Assembly: GCA_019423745.1 (NCBI GenBank)
Contig: JAHZAV010000008.1
Location: 27,442 to 91,441 of the forward strand
Origin: Lachnospiraceae bacterium
GTDB lineage: Bacteria; Bacillota; Clostridia; Lachnospirales; Lachnospiraceae
Length of the DNA stretch: 64,000 bases
Reading direction: 5' to 3'
How positions within the stretch are numbered: position 1 is the stretch's first letter; each line of letters opens with the position of its first letter. A model generated the notes under the pieces. That model worked only from the letters and a program-made list of their open reading frames with translations, had not been told where the DNA came from and searched no databases. Of the stretch, positions 1 through 8,792 are shown piece by piece. The translations under genes and the position numbers were made by a program.

Positions 1-1
1 T

Positions 2-847
2 TCTTTTGAAGGGGTTAAAGTAGGTCTTGACTGTTCCAATGGAAGTGCCTTTATGATAGCAAAAAGCGTGTATGATGCACTTGGTGCCAAAACATATGTC
101 ATCAATAATGAACCAAACGGTACAAACATTAATTTAAACTGTGGTTCTACACATATTGAAGTGCTGCAGGAGTATGTAAAGGAAAAAGGACTGGATATTG
201 CATTTGCCTATGATGGAGATGCAGATCGTTGTATTGCTGTTGATGAGAATGGAAATGTAGTGGACGGCGATATGATTATGTATGTGTGCGGAAAGTATTT
301 GAAAGAGAACGGAAGACTCAACGGTGATACGATCGTTACTACAATTATGTCTAATCTCGGTCTTTACAAAGCATGTGATAAAGTGGGATTAAAGTATGAA
401 AAAACAGCAGTTGGAGATAAATATGTATATGAAAATATGGTGAAAAATAATTTCTCATTGGGCGGTGAGCAGTCTGGCCATATTATCTTCAGCAAACACG
501 CTACAACCGGAGATGGAATACTTACATCTCTTATGGTTATGGAAGTTATGTTAGAAAAGAAATTAAGTCTTGGTAAATTGACAGAAGAAGTAAAAATCTA
601 TCCCCAGCTTCTGAAAAATGTACGCGTGACTGATAAAAAGACTGCAAGAGAAAATCCAGCTGTTGTAAAAGCAGTAGAAGAAGTGGCAGCAGCACTTGGT
701 GACGATGGACGAATTCTGGTAAGAGAAAGTGGTACAGAGCCAGTAATCCGTGTTATGGTAGAGGCAGCTACTGACGAACTGTGCAGTAAATATGTGGATC
801 AGGTTATTGATGTCATGTATAAAGAAAACCTGGCCGCTGAGGCGTAA
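2..847 (+). CDS. glmM: Phosphoglucosamine mutase, C-terminal part (gene begins before the window)
   Basis: Converts glucosamine-6-phosphate to glucosamine-1-phosphate for UDP-GlcNAc and peptidoglycan synthesis. The reading frame is open from base 2, with a DCSNGSA segment before the first internal Met at 53, so the start lies upstream. Visible are the metal-binding DGDADR loop (nt 212-229), the sugar-recognition GEQSGH motif and the C-terminal phosphate-binding RESGTEP loop (nt about 724-744). The active-site phosphoserine would be in the missing N-terminal half. A strong terminator follows 23 bases after the stop. Family identity is secure; the choice of glmM over other phosphohexomutases rests on the DGDADRC and GEQSGH forms. 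Confidence 0.93.
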   Translation, partial: SFEGVKVGLDCSNGSAFMIAKSVYDALGAKTYVINNEPNGTNINLNCGSTHIEVLQEYVKEKGLDIAFAYDGDADRCIAVDENGNVVDGDMIMYVCGKYLKENGRLNGDTIVTTIMSNLGLYKACDKVGLKYEKTAVGDKYVYENMVKNNFSLGGEQSGHIIFSKHATTGDGILTSLMVMEVMLEKKLSLGKLTEEVKIYPQLLKNVRVTDKKTARENPAVVKAVEEVAAALGDDGRILVRESGTEPVIRVMVEAATDELCSKYVDQVIDVMYKENLAAEA

Positions 848-870
848 GCATATATATTAAAAAATCATTG

Positions 871-897
871 CCCCGCAGGAAACTGCGGGGTATTTTG
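871..897 (+). terminator. Rho-independent terminator after glmM
   Basis: Perfect 8-bp GC stem CCCCGCAG/CTGCGGGG closed by a GAAA tetraloop, followed by TATTTT. It separates glmM from eno. Confidence 0.9.
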
Positions 898-959
898 ATG
901 AGGAAAAGGGACATACTAATTTCTGGAGCCGGAAAACGGTTTAAAAAGGAGGAGTCAGT

Positions 960-2249
960 ATGTATCAGTATTTACCGATTACAGATGTATACGCAAGAGA
1001 AATCATTGATTCCCGTGGAAATCCAACTATAGAGGTGGAAGTGCTTGCAGCAGATGAATTCCTTGGAAGAGCCAGTGTTCCATCCGGTGCATCTACCGGT
1101 CAATATGAGGCTGTGGAACTAAGAGACCAGGAAGAACGGTACGGCGGAAAAGGGGTACAGCAGGCGGTGGAAAATGTCAATACAAAGATAGCACCAGAGA
1201 TGATCGGGAAAAATGTTTTGGATCAAATGGCTTTAGATGATATGCTCATACGGCTGGATGGAACACCCAATAAAAGGAGATTGGGGGCTAACGCTACATT
1301 GGGCGTTTCTATGGCAGCGGCCAGATCAGCAGCAAAAGCTTTGAATCTTTCCCTTTATCATTATCTGGGAGGTGTTAATGCAAAAACAATGCCTGTTCCT
1401 ATGATGAATATTATGAATGGAGGGCAGCATGCAGATAATACAATTGATATTCAGGAGTTTATGATTATGCCCTGTGGAGCCTGCTGCTTTAAGGAAGGAC
1501 TTCGGATGTGCTGTGAAATTTACCATCATCTGAAAGCACTTCTTAAAAAGCAAGGATACAGTACAGGAGTAGGAGATGAAGGGGGCTTTGCTCCAAATCT
1601 AAAGGATGCAAAGGAAGCCCTTTCTTTTATTGTGGAGGCGGTACAAGCAGCTGGATACGAACCGGGAGAGGATATAAGAATTGCGTTGGATGTAGCAGCT
1701 TCGGAACTCTATGACAGCAAATTAAAGAAGTACGTGTTTTCAGGCGAGAGCCGTATGCATGGATATAAGGTGACACGTACAGTGGAACAACTTATTGATT
1801 ATTATGAAGAGCTTGCTTCAGAATTTCCTATTGTTTCAATTGAAGATCCTCTTGATGAAGAAGATTGGGAAGGCTGGGAACTTATGACAGCCAGGCTGGA
1901 ACGTGATATACAGCTTGTGGGAGATGACCTCTTTGTGACAAATACAAGAAGACTAAGAAAAGGGATTGATCGAAGCGTGGCGAATGCTATTCTTATTAAA
2001 GTAAACCAGATAGGAACGCTGACAGAAGCCTTTGATGCGATAGAGACGGCAAAAAGAGCAGGTTATCGAACGATTATTTCTCATCGTTCCGGGGAAACAG
2101 AAGATCCAATGATTGCTGATATAGCAGTGGCTTTTAATGCAGGACAGATAAAAACAGGTGCACCCTGCAGAGCAGAGCGCACCTCAAAATACAATCAGCT
2201 TCTTCGAATTGAAGAAAAATTGGGTGATACGGCCCGATATGGAGTTTAA
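960..2249 (+). CDS. eno: Enolase
   Basis: Phosphopyruvate hydratase of glycolysis (2-phosphoglycerate to phosphoenolpyruvate, Mg-dependent). At 429 residues it is full length. Family blocks appear in order: [15 protein letters not shown] at the N-terminus, [67 protein letters not shown] and SHRSGETED, which carry the metal ligands and catalytic residues. The start ATG has AAAAAGGAGGA seven bases upstream. It is monocistronic after the glmM terminator and converges on the yeiH-type gene with about 20 bp between the two stops; no clear terminator lies in that gap. Confidence 0.98.
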   Translation: MYQYLPITDVYAREIIDSRGNPTIEVEVLAADEFLGRASVPSGASTGQYEAVELRDQEERYGGKGVQQAVENVNTKIAPEMIGKNVLDQMALDDMLIRLDGTPNKRRLGANATLGVSMAAARSAAKALNLSLYHYLGGVNAKTMPVPMMNIMNGGQHADNTIDIQEFMIMPCGACCFKEGLRMCCEIYHHLKALLKKQGYSTGVGDEGGFAPNLKDAKEALSFIVEAVQAAGYEPGEDIRIALDVAASELYDSKLKKYVFSGESRMHGYKVTRTVEQLIDYYEELASEFPIVSIEDPLDEEDWEGWELMTARLERDIQLVGDDLFVTNTRRLRKGIDRSVANAILIKVNQIGTLTEAFDAIETAKRAGYRTIISHRSGETEDPMIADIAVAFNAGQIKTGAPCRAERTSKYNQLLRIEEKLGDTARYGV

Positions 2250-2269
2250 AAGTTTTTGTACGGGCAGGA

Positions 2270-3304
2270 TTACCAAATACCAAGGATGTGCTGGAGAACA
2301 AGGCTGACTCCAGTGATTCCAATCCAACAGCAAAGACCAAGTATAATAGGTTTTCCACCTGTTTTTACCAGCTTTACAATGTTGGTATTCAGTCCAATTG
2401 CGGCCATGGCAATGACAATGAAGAATTTACTCAGTTCTTTGATCGGAGCGAAAAATTCTCCAGATACACCAAACACATTTGTTGCTACCGTTGTAATGAT
2501 GGAAGCGATGATGAAATAAATGATGAAAAATGGGAAAATCTTTTTCAGGCTGACAGAGCTTCCGGAAGAAGATTTTTCCTTTTTTGTGCGATAAAGTGCA
2601 AGTACAAGAGTAATTGGGATAATTGCAAGTGTTCTTGTAAGCTTTACAGTAACTGCTTTATCAAGTGTGGCAGATCCAAGTGCGAACATATTATCCCAGG
2701 TGGAAGCTGCAGCTGTGACAGAAGAAGTATCATTGATGGCGGTACCTGCAAAAATACCAAAAGCCTCACCGCTTGTCTGATCGAAGCCCAAAAAATTTCC
2801 GAAATGCGGGAAAATAACTGCAGCCAGTACGTTGAAGAAGAAAATAACAGAAATGGCCTGTGCGACCTCTTCATCATCTGCGTCAATAACCGGAGCAGTA
2901 GCGGCAATAGCAGATCCACCGCATATGGAAGAACCAACTCCAACTAAGGTAGCGATACGTGATGGAATATGCATTGCTTTACTGAGAATGTAAGCCAGAA
3001 TTAGTGAGGTGGCAATCGTACAGATAATAATAGGCAGTGACTGCTTGCCAGTATCCAGGATAACGGAAAGATTAAGGCCGAATCCCAGCAGGATAACTGC
3101 ATATTGCAGAATTTTTTTGGCAGAGTAATTGATTCCATCCTGAAGTGTAGATTTATCTTTGATAAATAATGTGACGATCATACCAAGGATGATAGCTATA
3201 ACAGGGCCTCCGATAATAGGAAAGGCTGTTCCCAGAAACCATGCAGGAACTGCGATGATAAGACATAGCAGAATCCCTTTTATATTTTTGCTCACAAGTT
3301 CCAT
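2270..3304 (-). CDS. YeiH/UPF0324-family putative sulfate exporter
   Basis: Integral membrane protein of 344 residues with about ten hydrophobic segments and the family's small-residue-rich helices (for example [14 protein letters not shown] near residue 140 and [10 protein letters not shown] near 188). The UPF0324/YeiH family is annotated as putative sulfate exporters, but the substrate is not firmly established. The start Met has AGAGGT upstream on the minus strand. It is divergent from a LysR-type regulator 125 bp away, the same arrangement as yeiH/yeiE in enterobacteria, so control by that regulator is the natural inference. Confidence 0.85.
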   Translation of the reverse strand: MELVSKNIKGILLCLIIAVPAWFLGTAFPIIGGPVIAIILGMIVTLFIKDKSTLQDGINYSAKKILQYAVILLGFGLNLSVILDTGKQSLPIIICTIATSLILAYILSKAMHIPSRIATLVGVGSSICGGSAIAATAPVIDADDEEVAQAISVIFFFNVLAAVIFPHFGNFLGFDQTSGEAFGIFAGTAINDTSSVTAAASTWDNMFALGSATLDKAVTVKLTRTLAIIPITLVLALYRTKKEKSSSGSSVSLKKIFPFFIIYFIIASIITTVATNVFGVSGEFFAPIKELSKFFIVIAMAAIGLNTNIVKLVKTGGKPIILGLCCWIGITGVSLVLQHILGIW

Positions 3305-3393
3305 AATTTACCTCTTTTCTTTTTTATTTACGATTTTCAACGATATTAATCTATCATAGAAAAATAATAATGTAAAATTATAATAAATTATGA

Positions 3394-3399
3394 TATAAT
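3394..3399 (+). promoter_or_regulatory. Predicted -10 box of the LysR gene
   Basis: TATAAT 30 bases before the LysR start, in a very AT-rich 125-bp divergent intergenic region. No good -35 was seen 17 bp upstream, which would fit an activator-dependent or autoregulated promoter. Confidence 0.4.
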
Positions 3400-3429
3400 A
3401 AAAACAGCTTATAGAAATGAGGGACAGAT

Positions 3430-4323
3430 ATGCTGGATTTTAGGATGGAGACATTTGTTACAGTATGTAAATATATGAACTATACAAAGGCTGCCGGTGC
3501 ACTTCATATTACGCAGCCAGCTGTATCCCAGCATATTCGCCATATGGAAGAAGAATATGGGACAAAGTTATTTGAATTTCAGGGAAAGAAAATGTTTCTG
3601 ACTCAAAGTGGACGTCAGTTGCTTAATATGGCTACAACATGGAAGCATGATGATCAGGCACTACGCCGGACATTTAAAGAGAATGCGACAGGTCAGCATC
3701 AGCTTATTTTTGGAGTTACATTGACAATTGGAGAATATGTGATTGGTGATTATCTTGCAGAATATATGAAAAAATATCCTGATACACAAATTAAGCTTAC
3801 GATTGCAAACACAGAAGGCTTGCTTAAGAAGTTGGATGAAGGAGCAATTGATTTTGCTGTAGTAGAAGGATATTTTGAAAAAAGTGATTATGATTTTCAG
3901 CTTTTTCGAAGGGAGAGATACATAGGTGTAGGAAGTCCATCCAATTCTAAAATACATGAAGGCAATTTGGTTTATGAGTGGTCCCAGATATTCGGGGAGA
4001 CATTGATTGTTCGGGAGCAAGGATCTGGGACCAGAGAGGTGCTTGAGAGGGCTCTGAAGGAAGATGGACGCCAGATTAGTGATTTTGGCAATATAGTGGA
4101 AATCAGTAATATGAATGCTATAAAATCTATTGTTATGGGCGGAGGAGGCATTTCGTTTTTATATGAAGCAGCTGTACAAAAAGAACTGAAAGAGGGGACG
4201 CTTGTGGAACTTCCTATTCAAGGATTTCCTAAATACCATGATTTTACATTTATATGGAGAAAAAGCAGCATTTTTTCAGAGCAGTACAAAGAATTGTTTT
4301 GCCAGATAACAAAAGCTGAATAA
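3430..4323 (+). CDS. LysR-type transcriptional regulator, divergent from the yeiH-type gene
   Basis: A 297-residue LTTR. The N-terminal winged helix-turn-helix spans about residues 14-46 (NYTKAAGALHITQPAVSQHI), followed by the linker helix and a periplasmic-binding-protein-like effector domain from about residue 90. The start has GAGGGA upstream. Members of this family usually control the divergently transcribed neighbour, here the putative sulfate exporter, and often themselves. The effector is unknown; a sulfur or amino-acid metabolite is only an inference from the partner gene. Confidence 0.88.
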   Translation: MLDFRMETFVTVCKYMNYTKAAGALHITQPAVSQHIRHMEEEYGTKLFEFQGKKMFLTQSGRQLLNMATTWKHDDQALRRTFKENATGQHQLIFGVTLTIGEYVIGDYLAEYMKKYPDTQIKLTIANTEGLLKKLDEGAIDFAVVEGYFEKSDYDFQLFRRERYIGVGSPSNSKIHEGNLVYEWSQIFGETLIVREQGSGTREVLERALKEDGRQISDFGNIVEISNMNAIKSIVMGGGGISFLYEAAVQKELKEGTLVELPIQGFPKYHDFTFIWRKSSIFSEQYKELFCQITKAE

Positions 4324-4330
4324 AAAATCC

Positions 4331-4359
4331 TTGCTATACTAGTAACGGTGTGATAAAAT
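4331..4359 (+). promoter_or_regulatory. Predicted promoter of secG
   Basis: TTGCTA at 4331-4336, 17-bp spacer, TAAAAT at 4354-4359 with an extended TG two bases upstream. It lies 33 bases before the GTG start of secG. Confidence 0.6.
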
Positions 4360-4391
4360 ATACTTGGTTTATCCACAGGAGGTGTGAAAAA

Positions 4392-4634
4392 GTGGAAATT
4401 TTGAAGATGGTTTTAATGATTATATTTGCTATAGACTGTATCGCATTGACAATTATCGTATTGATGCAGGAAGGAAAACAGGCAGGCCTTGGAACAATCG
4501 GAGGTATGGCTGATACTTACTGGGGACAGAATAAGGGGCGTTCTATGGAAGGGGCTCTTGTAAAGATTACCAGAGTTCTTGCTGTGCTTTTCATTGTGCT
4601 GGCTGCAGTGTTGAATATGAAAATATTTGCCTGA
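4392..4634 (+). CDS. secG: Preprotein translocase subunit SecG
   Basis: Small membrane subunit of the SecYEG channel, stimulating SecA-driven export. The predicted protein has 80 residues and two transmembrane helices (about 3-25 and 56-77) joined by the conserved cytoplasmic loop with LMQEGKQAGLG and YWGQNKGRSMEGAL. The GTG at 4392 is chosen because AGGAGG at 4377-4382 sits nine bases upstream; the frame is open further upstream to 4350, but that extension overlaps the predicted promoter and has no ribosome binding site. It is followed by a terminator, then rnr, an order common in Clostridia and bacilli. Confidence 0.93.
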   Translation: MEILKMVLMIIFAIDCIALTIIVLMQEGKQAGLGTIGGMADTYWGQNKGRSMEGALVKITRVLAVLFIVLAAVLNMKIFA

Positions 4635-4654
4635 TAATTAAGATAAAAATGTCG

Positions 4655-4689
4655 AGACACTCTTGTTTGCGGATAAGAGTGTCTTTTTA
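4655..4689 (+). terminator. Rho-independent terminator after secG
   Basis: Perfect 10-bp stem AGACACTCTT/AAGAGTGTCT with a 10-base loop, followed by a T-rich run. Confidence 0.88.
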
Positions 4690-4769
4690 TGTATACAGTA
4701 TATACTGACTCTGGCAGACAGAAGCTGTAACAACGGCTGTGTCTGTAAATAGCGGATGAGGTGACAGAA

Positions 4770-6926
4770 ATGGATAATAATTTTGAAAAGCGGAAAAAGG
4801 TTATATATGACTTTATATGTGATGAATTTTATGTTTCAATGAAATTAAAGGAAATTGCCATAATTCTGCAAGTGCCAAAAGAGCAGCGAAAGGAGCTGAA
4901 GGAGGTACTGGACAGTTTGATAGGTGAGGGGAAAGTCCGGCTTACCCAGAAAGGAAAATACATGAAAGGCGAATCTGGAAGAATTGTAGGGGTATATCAG
5001 GCTCACCCCAAAGGATTTGGCTTTGTCATGATAGAAGGAGAGCAGGAAGACATTTTCATTGGAGAAGAGGAGAGCGGCGGAGCTTTACAGGGAGATACCG
5101 TTGCGGTTGTACTCCTTCGGACTCCTGAAGGGAAAAGAAAAGAGGGGAAAATTGTAGAAATTCTCTCCAGGGGAACCACTCATGTGGTGGGGTTGTATGA
5201 AAAAAAGGATAAGAAAAATTTTGGATTTGTACGCCCGGATAATCCCAGATTCTGCCAGGATATTTTTATCGCAAAAGAGAACTCTGCAGGAGCTATGGAT
5301 GGACATAAGGTTGTGGTCCGTTTGCTCAATTATGGTGATAAAGGAAGAAAACCGGAGGGCAGGATCGAAGAGATTCTTGGTCATAAAAATGATCCGGGGA
5401 TGGATATTTTGTCTATTGTAAAAGGCTATGATCTTCCAGTGGAATTTCCGGAGAAAGTACTGAATCAGGCTGGCAGAGTGCCGGATGAAATCAGTGAAGC
5501 GGACATGCAGGGGAGAAAGGATATTCGAAGTTGGAGCATGGTAACAATTGACGGAGAAGATGCGAAAGATCTGGATGATGCGGTTTCTCTTACATGGACG
5601 GAGGATCAGTTTATCCTTGGGGTTCATATTGCAGATGTGTCCAATTATGTTCAGGAGAGAAGTGCGTTGGATCGTGAGGCGCTTAAAAGAGGGACCAGTG
5701 TTTATCTTGCGGATCGTGTGATTCCTATGTTGCCTCACCGATTGTCCAATGGGATATGTTCTCTAAATGAAGGAGCGGATCGTCTTGCATTAAGCTGTAT
5801 CATGACAATAGACAGACTGGGAAATGTGACTGATCATGAGATTGCTGAAACGGTTATCTGTGTAAATAAAAGGATGTCCTATACACAAGTAAAGGAGATT
5901 CTTTCCAATCCTTCTGGTGAGGAGGCTAAGAAACAGGAAAGTCTGGTGCCAATGCTGGAACAGATGTCTGTTCTTTCGGGAATTTTAAGAAAAAAACGCC
6001 ATAAAAGAGGTGCCATAGACTTTGACTTTCCAGAAGCAAAGCTTCGTCTGGATGAGAAAGGGAAACCAATCGAAATTTTGCCCTATGATCGAAATGTGGC
6101 TACAAAGATGATAGAGGACTTTATGCTTCTTGCCAATGAAACAGTGGCAGAAGATTATTACTGGCAGGAGCTGCCTTTTGTATACCGTACCCATGAGGCT
6201 CCAGATGAAGAAAAAATTAGAAAATTTGCCATCTTTATTAATAATTTTGGGTATTCCATGCATGTTGGACATGGAGAGATACATCCAAAAGAAGTTCAGA
6301 AACTATTAGAAAAGCTGGAGGGGAAACCGGAGGAGGATTTGATTAGCCGCCTTGCCTTACGATCAATGAGACAGGCGAAATATTCACCGGAAAATGCAGG
6401 ACATTTTGGACTTGCTGCTTCTTATTATACTCATTTTACTTCTCCGATTCGTCGTTATCCTGATCTTCAGATCCACCGGATTATTAAGGATAATTTAAGA
6501 GGACGGATGAATGAGAAGAAAATAGAGCATTATGCGTCTATTCTTCCGGAAGTGACAAGACAAGCCAGTGAAACGGAAAGGAAAGCAGATGAGGCAGAGC
6601 GGGCAACAATAAAACTGAAAAAGGCGGAATTTATGCAAAGTCATATCGGAGAAGTGTATGAAGGCATTATTTCCGGAATGACAAAATGGGGCATGTATGT
6701 GGAGCTTGATAATACAGTAGAAGGTTTAATTCATGTGGCATCCATGAGAGAAGATCACTATGAATATTATGAAGAACGCTGCGAAATGGCAGGACTTCAT
6801 ACAGGAAAAGTATATCGCCTGGGACAGAAGGTGTATGTCAAAGTAGTGGCGGCAGATCGCATGACAAGAACAATAGATTTTGAAATTGTAGAAAAAGGAG
6901 ACTTTGAAAATGGCGAAGACCAGTGA
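4770..6926 (+). CDS. rnr: Ribonuclease R
   Basis: 3'-to-5' exoribonuclease that degrades structured RNA and, with tmRNA and SmpB, non-stop mRNAs. It has 718 residues: an N-terminal helix-turn-helix region, cold-shock-type domains ([10 protein letters not shown] about residue 87, [10 protein letters not shown] about 150), the RNB catalytic domain with [11 protein letters not shown] carrying the metal-binding aspartates (about 270) and [11 protein letters not shown] (about 555), and a C-terminal S1 domain (about 628-713). The ATG at 4770 is preferred to the in-frame GTG at 4761 because GAGGTG lies six bases before it. Its 3' end overlaps smpB by 17 bases. Confidence 0.96.
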   Translation: MDNNFEKRKKVIYDFICDEFYVSMKLKEIAIILQVPKEQRKELKEVLDSLIGEGKVRLTQKGKYMKGESGRIVGVYQAHPKGFGFVMIEGEQEDIFIGEEESGGALQGDTVAVVLLRTPEGKRKEGKIVEILSRGTTHVVGLYEKKDKKNFGFVRPDNPRFCQDIFIAKENSAGAMDGHKVVVRLLNYGDKGRKPEGRIEEILGHKNDPGMDILSIVKGYDLPVEFPEKVLNQAGRVPDEISEADMQGRKDIRSWSMVTIDGEDAKDLDDAVSLTWTEDQFILGVHIADVSNYVQERSALDREALKRGTSVYLADRVIPMLPHRLSNGICSLNEGADRLALSCIMTIDRLGNVTDHEIAETVICVNKRMSYTQVKEILSNPSGEEAKKQESLVPMLEQMSVLSGILRKKRHKRGAIDFDFPEAKLRLDEKGKPIEILPYDRNVATKMIEDFMLLANETVAEDYYWQELPFVYRTHEAPDEEKIRKFAIFINNFGYSMHVGHGEIHPKEVQKLLEKLEGKPEEDLISRLALRSMRQAKYSPENAGHFGLAASYYTHFTSPIRRYPDLQIHRIIKDNLRGRMNEKKIEHYASILPEVTRQASETERKADEAERATIKLKKAEFMQSHIGEVYEGIISGMTKWGMYVELDNTVEGLIHVASMREDHYEYYEERCEMAGLHTGKVYRLGQKVYVKVVAADRMTRTIDFEIVEKGDFENGEDQ

Positions 6927-7377
6927 AAAAATGATAGCAAATAATAAAAAGGCATATCATGATTATTTTATACTGGAAAAATATGAGGCAGGCATTTCAC
7001 TTGCGGGAACAGAAGTGAAATCCTTAAGAATGGGAAAGTGCAGTATTAAAGAATCTTTTGTACGCATAGAAAATGGGGAGGTTTATATTTACGGGATGCA
7101 TATCAGTCCGTATGAAAAAGGAAATATTTTTAATAAAGATCCATTACGGACAAGAAAACTTCTTCTTCACAAATCAGAGATCAATAAAATGACTGGTAAA
7201 ATGAAGGAAAAGGGGATTGCAATTGTCCCTCTGAAAGTATATTTTAAAGGGAGCCTTGTTAAGGTTGAGATTGGTCTTGCAAAGGGGAAAAAGTTATATG
7301 ACAAGCGACAGGATATTGCAAAGAAGGATCAGCAAAGAGAGGCAAGCCGAGAATTTAAAATAAGAAATTTTGGATAA
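6910..7377 (+). CDS. smpB: SsrA-binding protein SmpB
   Basis: tmRNA-binding protein that delivers alanyl-tmRNA to stalled ribosomes. It has 155 residues with the OB-fold hallmarks [31 protein letters not shown] and the basic C-terminal tail ([16 protein letters not shown]) that enters the mRNA channel. The ATG at 6910 is chosen over the TTG at 6904: the AGGAG motif ending at 6900 gives about nine bases of spacing to the ATG and only three to the TTG. It is translationally coupled to rnr, and its partner RNA ssrA lies 0.9 kb downstream. Confidence 0.97.
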   Translation: MAKTSEKMIANNKKAYHDYFILEKYEAGISLAGTEVKSLRMGKCSIKESFVRIENGEVYIYGMHISPYEKGNIFNKDPLRTRKLLLHKSEINKMTGKMKEKGIAIVPLKVYFKGSLVKVEIGLAKGKKLYDKRQDIAKKDQQREASREFKIRNFG

Positions 7378-7389
7378 GGAGGAACAAAT

Positions 7390-7656
7390 ATGGTTCCGGT
7401 AAATAAAAAGCAATTAAGAGAGTTGGTTTCACAGACGACGATAGAAACTTACGAGGAACTGACGCCACAGTTGGTTCAGTTAATACAGGAGACAAATAAA
7501 AAGGAAAATTTGACAGAGGCACAGAAACAGGATGAGATATCTCTTCATATGATGGGATATATTAAATCATGTACCAATGAAATTATTATTGAAGTACTGG
7601 CAGAAATATTAGGGTTGGAAGATGAAAAACCTCCAGTACACATAGGAGGAAGATAA
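7390..7656 (+). CDS. Small conserved-looking hypothetical protein, 88 residues
   Basis: No family recognised. The protein is charged, soluble and helix-rich (LVQLIQETNKKENLTEAQKQDE), with one Cys and no membrane segment. A near-perfect ribosome binding site (AAGGAGGAAC) precedes the ATG. It sits 12 bases after smpB and one base before the next gene, so it is probably co-transcribed with rnr-smpB. The coding call rests on the strong start signal and tight operon spacing. Confidence 0.75.
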   Translation: MVPVNKKQLRELVSQTTIETYEELTPQLVQLIQETNKKENLTEAQKQDEISLHMMGYIKSCTNEIIIEVLAEILGLEDEKPPVHIGGR

Positions 7657-7657
7657 A

Positions 7658-8197
7658 ATGGCTTACTGCGTAAAATGCGGAGCAAAAGTACAAGATGGAG
7701 CAAAATTTTGTCCGGAATGTGGGGCTAAGATTCCAGAATCTCAGACAGATAGCAGAGAAAAGGAACAGTATACCTATACCAATCAGGATACTTGGAATTA
7801 CAATGATCAAGGATTTCAAAATAATGGATATTATCAGTATGAGGAAGAAAAATTTCATAAAGAAGATGTTCAGAGAAATAAAGTAATGGCAGTACTGTCG
7901 TATATAGGAATTTTGGTTCTTATTCCTCTTCTGGCAGGGAATAAGTCGTCAGAATATGTGCGACAGCATTTGAATCAGGGGATTAGTCTGTGGGTTGCTT
8001 CTTTGATTGTGGATGTGATTACAGATGGAAGCTTTTTGGGATATCGGTTATTTTATCACCATGGCTGGGGACTTTCAGTGTTAGGCGATATCGTTTCTTT
8101 CGTACTTTTGATTCTTGCTATTCTTGGCATTATAAGTGCGTGTAAAGGGACAAAAAAACCGCTGCCGGTCGTAGGCAGTATTTGCATATTCAAATAA
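7658..8197 (+). CDS. Zinc-ribbon membrane protein (DUF4870-like C-terminus)
   Basis: 179 residues. The N-terminus is a zinc ribbon, CVKCGAKVQDGAKFCPECG (CxxC...CxxC, residues 4-22). A polar, Tyr/Asn/Gln-rich linker follows (about 30-68), then a hydrophobic domain with about three helices and an RQHLNQGI motif that resembles DUF4870-type proteins (FxxxQG element). Such proteins are of unknown function. The start has AGGAGGA upstream and follows the previous gene's stop by one base. The ssrA promoter begins 16 bases after its stop. Confidence 0.8.
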   Translation: MAYCVKCGAKVQDGAKFCPECGAKIPESQTDSREKEQYTYTNQDTWNYNDQGFQNNGYYQYEEEKFHKEDVQRNKVMAVLSYIGILVLIPLLAGNKSSEYVRQHLNQGISLWVASLIVDVITDGSFLGYRLFYHHGWGLSVLGDIVSFVLLILAILGIISACKGTKKPLPVVGSICIFK

Positions 8198-8212
8198 GGA
8201 CGTCAGGATTCC

Positions 8213-8241
8213 TTGACATTTGGAGAAGCGTTTACTATAAT
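8213..8241 (+). promoter_or_regulatory. Consensus promoter of ssrA
   Basis: TTGACA at 8213-8218, exactly 17 bp, TATAAT at 8236-8241. Transcription would start near 8248, giving a leader of about 43 bases removed when the 5' end of tmRNA matures. Confidence 0.9.
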
Positions 8242-8290
8242 AAATGACACCGATAAAACAAATGTCTGCGAACCGGAAGAGCATGAGTGA

Positions 8291-8639
8291 GGGCTTGTAC
8301 TGGTTTCGACGGGGGTTTGGAAGTTGGGGAAGCCATCCGTAGTGGGACACTACGTAAAAAGTTCCAATTAAATATAAACGCAGACAATAGAGAATTAGCG
8401 TACGCTGCCTAATTTTGGCGGCAGTCGGCCTTAGGTCATCCGCTGCTTAAGATCCCGGCTTCAACAAGGCGGAGCACTTCATTTCCAAAGCTTTGAGGAT
8501 ATGGAAGAACTTATGAAGCTACTGAAACTGGAAGCCTGTCATTAGGCGTCTGGCAGAGGGAATGATAAAGTAATGACTGTGATGGGAGATGCCCTGATGG
8601 AAAGGCTTTCGGACGCGGGTTCGATTCCCGCCAGGTCCA
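8291..8639 (+). ncRNA. ssrA: Transfer-messenger RNA (tmRNA)
   Basis: Rescues stalled ribosomes by acting as alanyl-tRNA and then as mRNA for a degradation tag. The 5' end GGGCTTGTACTGG with TTTCGACGGGG and the 3' T-arm GGTTCGATTCCCGCC are diagnostic. The acceptor stem pairs GGGCUU (8291-8296) with AGGUCC (8633-8638), including G-U pairs, with discriminator A8639; CCA is not encoded. Between lie the tag reading frame and the pseudoknot region. It has its own consensus promoter and a very strong terminator, and follows rnr-smpB. Confidence 0.97.
8380..8412 (+). other. tmRNA proteolysis-tag reading frame
   Basis: Resume codon GCA at 8380, preceded by ATAAAC, which aligns with the ATAGTC upstream of the E. 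coli resume codon. Reading on gives ADNRELAYAA and a TAA stop, so the added tag would be A-ADNRELAYAA. Ending in AYAA rather than the more usual ALAA is uncommon. Confidence 0.85.
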
Positions 8640-8646
8640 TTTAATG

Positions 8647-8695
8647 AAAAGCTGCATTTTACACTTATTGATAAGTGTAAAATGCAGCTTTTTAT
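8647..8695 (+). terminator. Terminator of ssrA
   Basis: Perfect 22-bp inverted repeat (8647-8668 and 8671-8692) with a two-base spacer, starting AAAAGCTGCATTTT and ending in a T run. A-rich on the left and T-rich on the right, so it could act on both strands. Confidence 0.93.
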
Positions 8696-8792
8696 TATTA
8701 TAGACAGAACAATATTTCATAAGTGACCATTTTAAATCTCCTGCATAAATTAATATTGAAATTCAGCAAAAAATGACAGGAGACAGCGAAAT

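Noticed and set aside
8640..8700. Attachment-site duplication of the ssrA 3' end
   Set aside because: I found no second copy of the T-arm/acceptor end near 13.1 kb; similarity to the tRNA-Ser is limited to the common T-loop.
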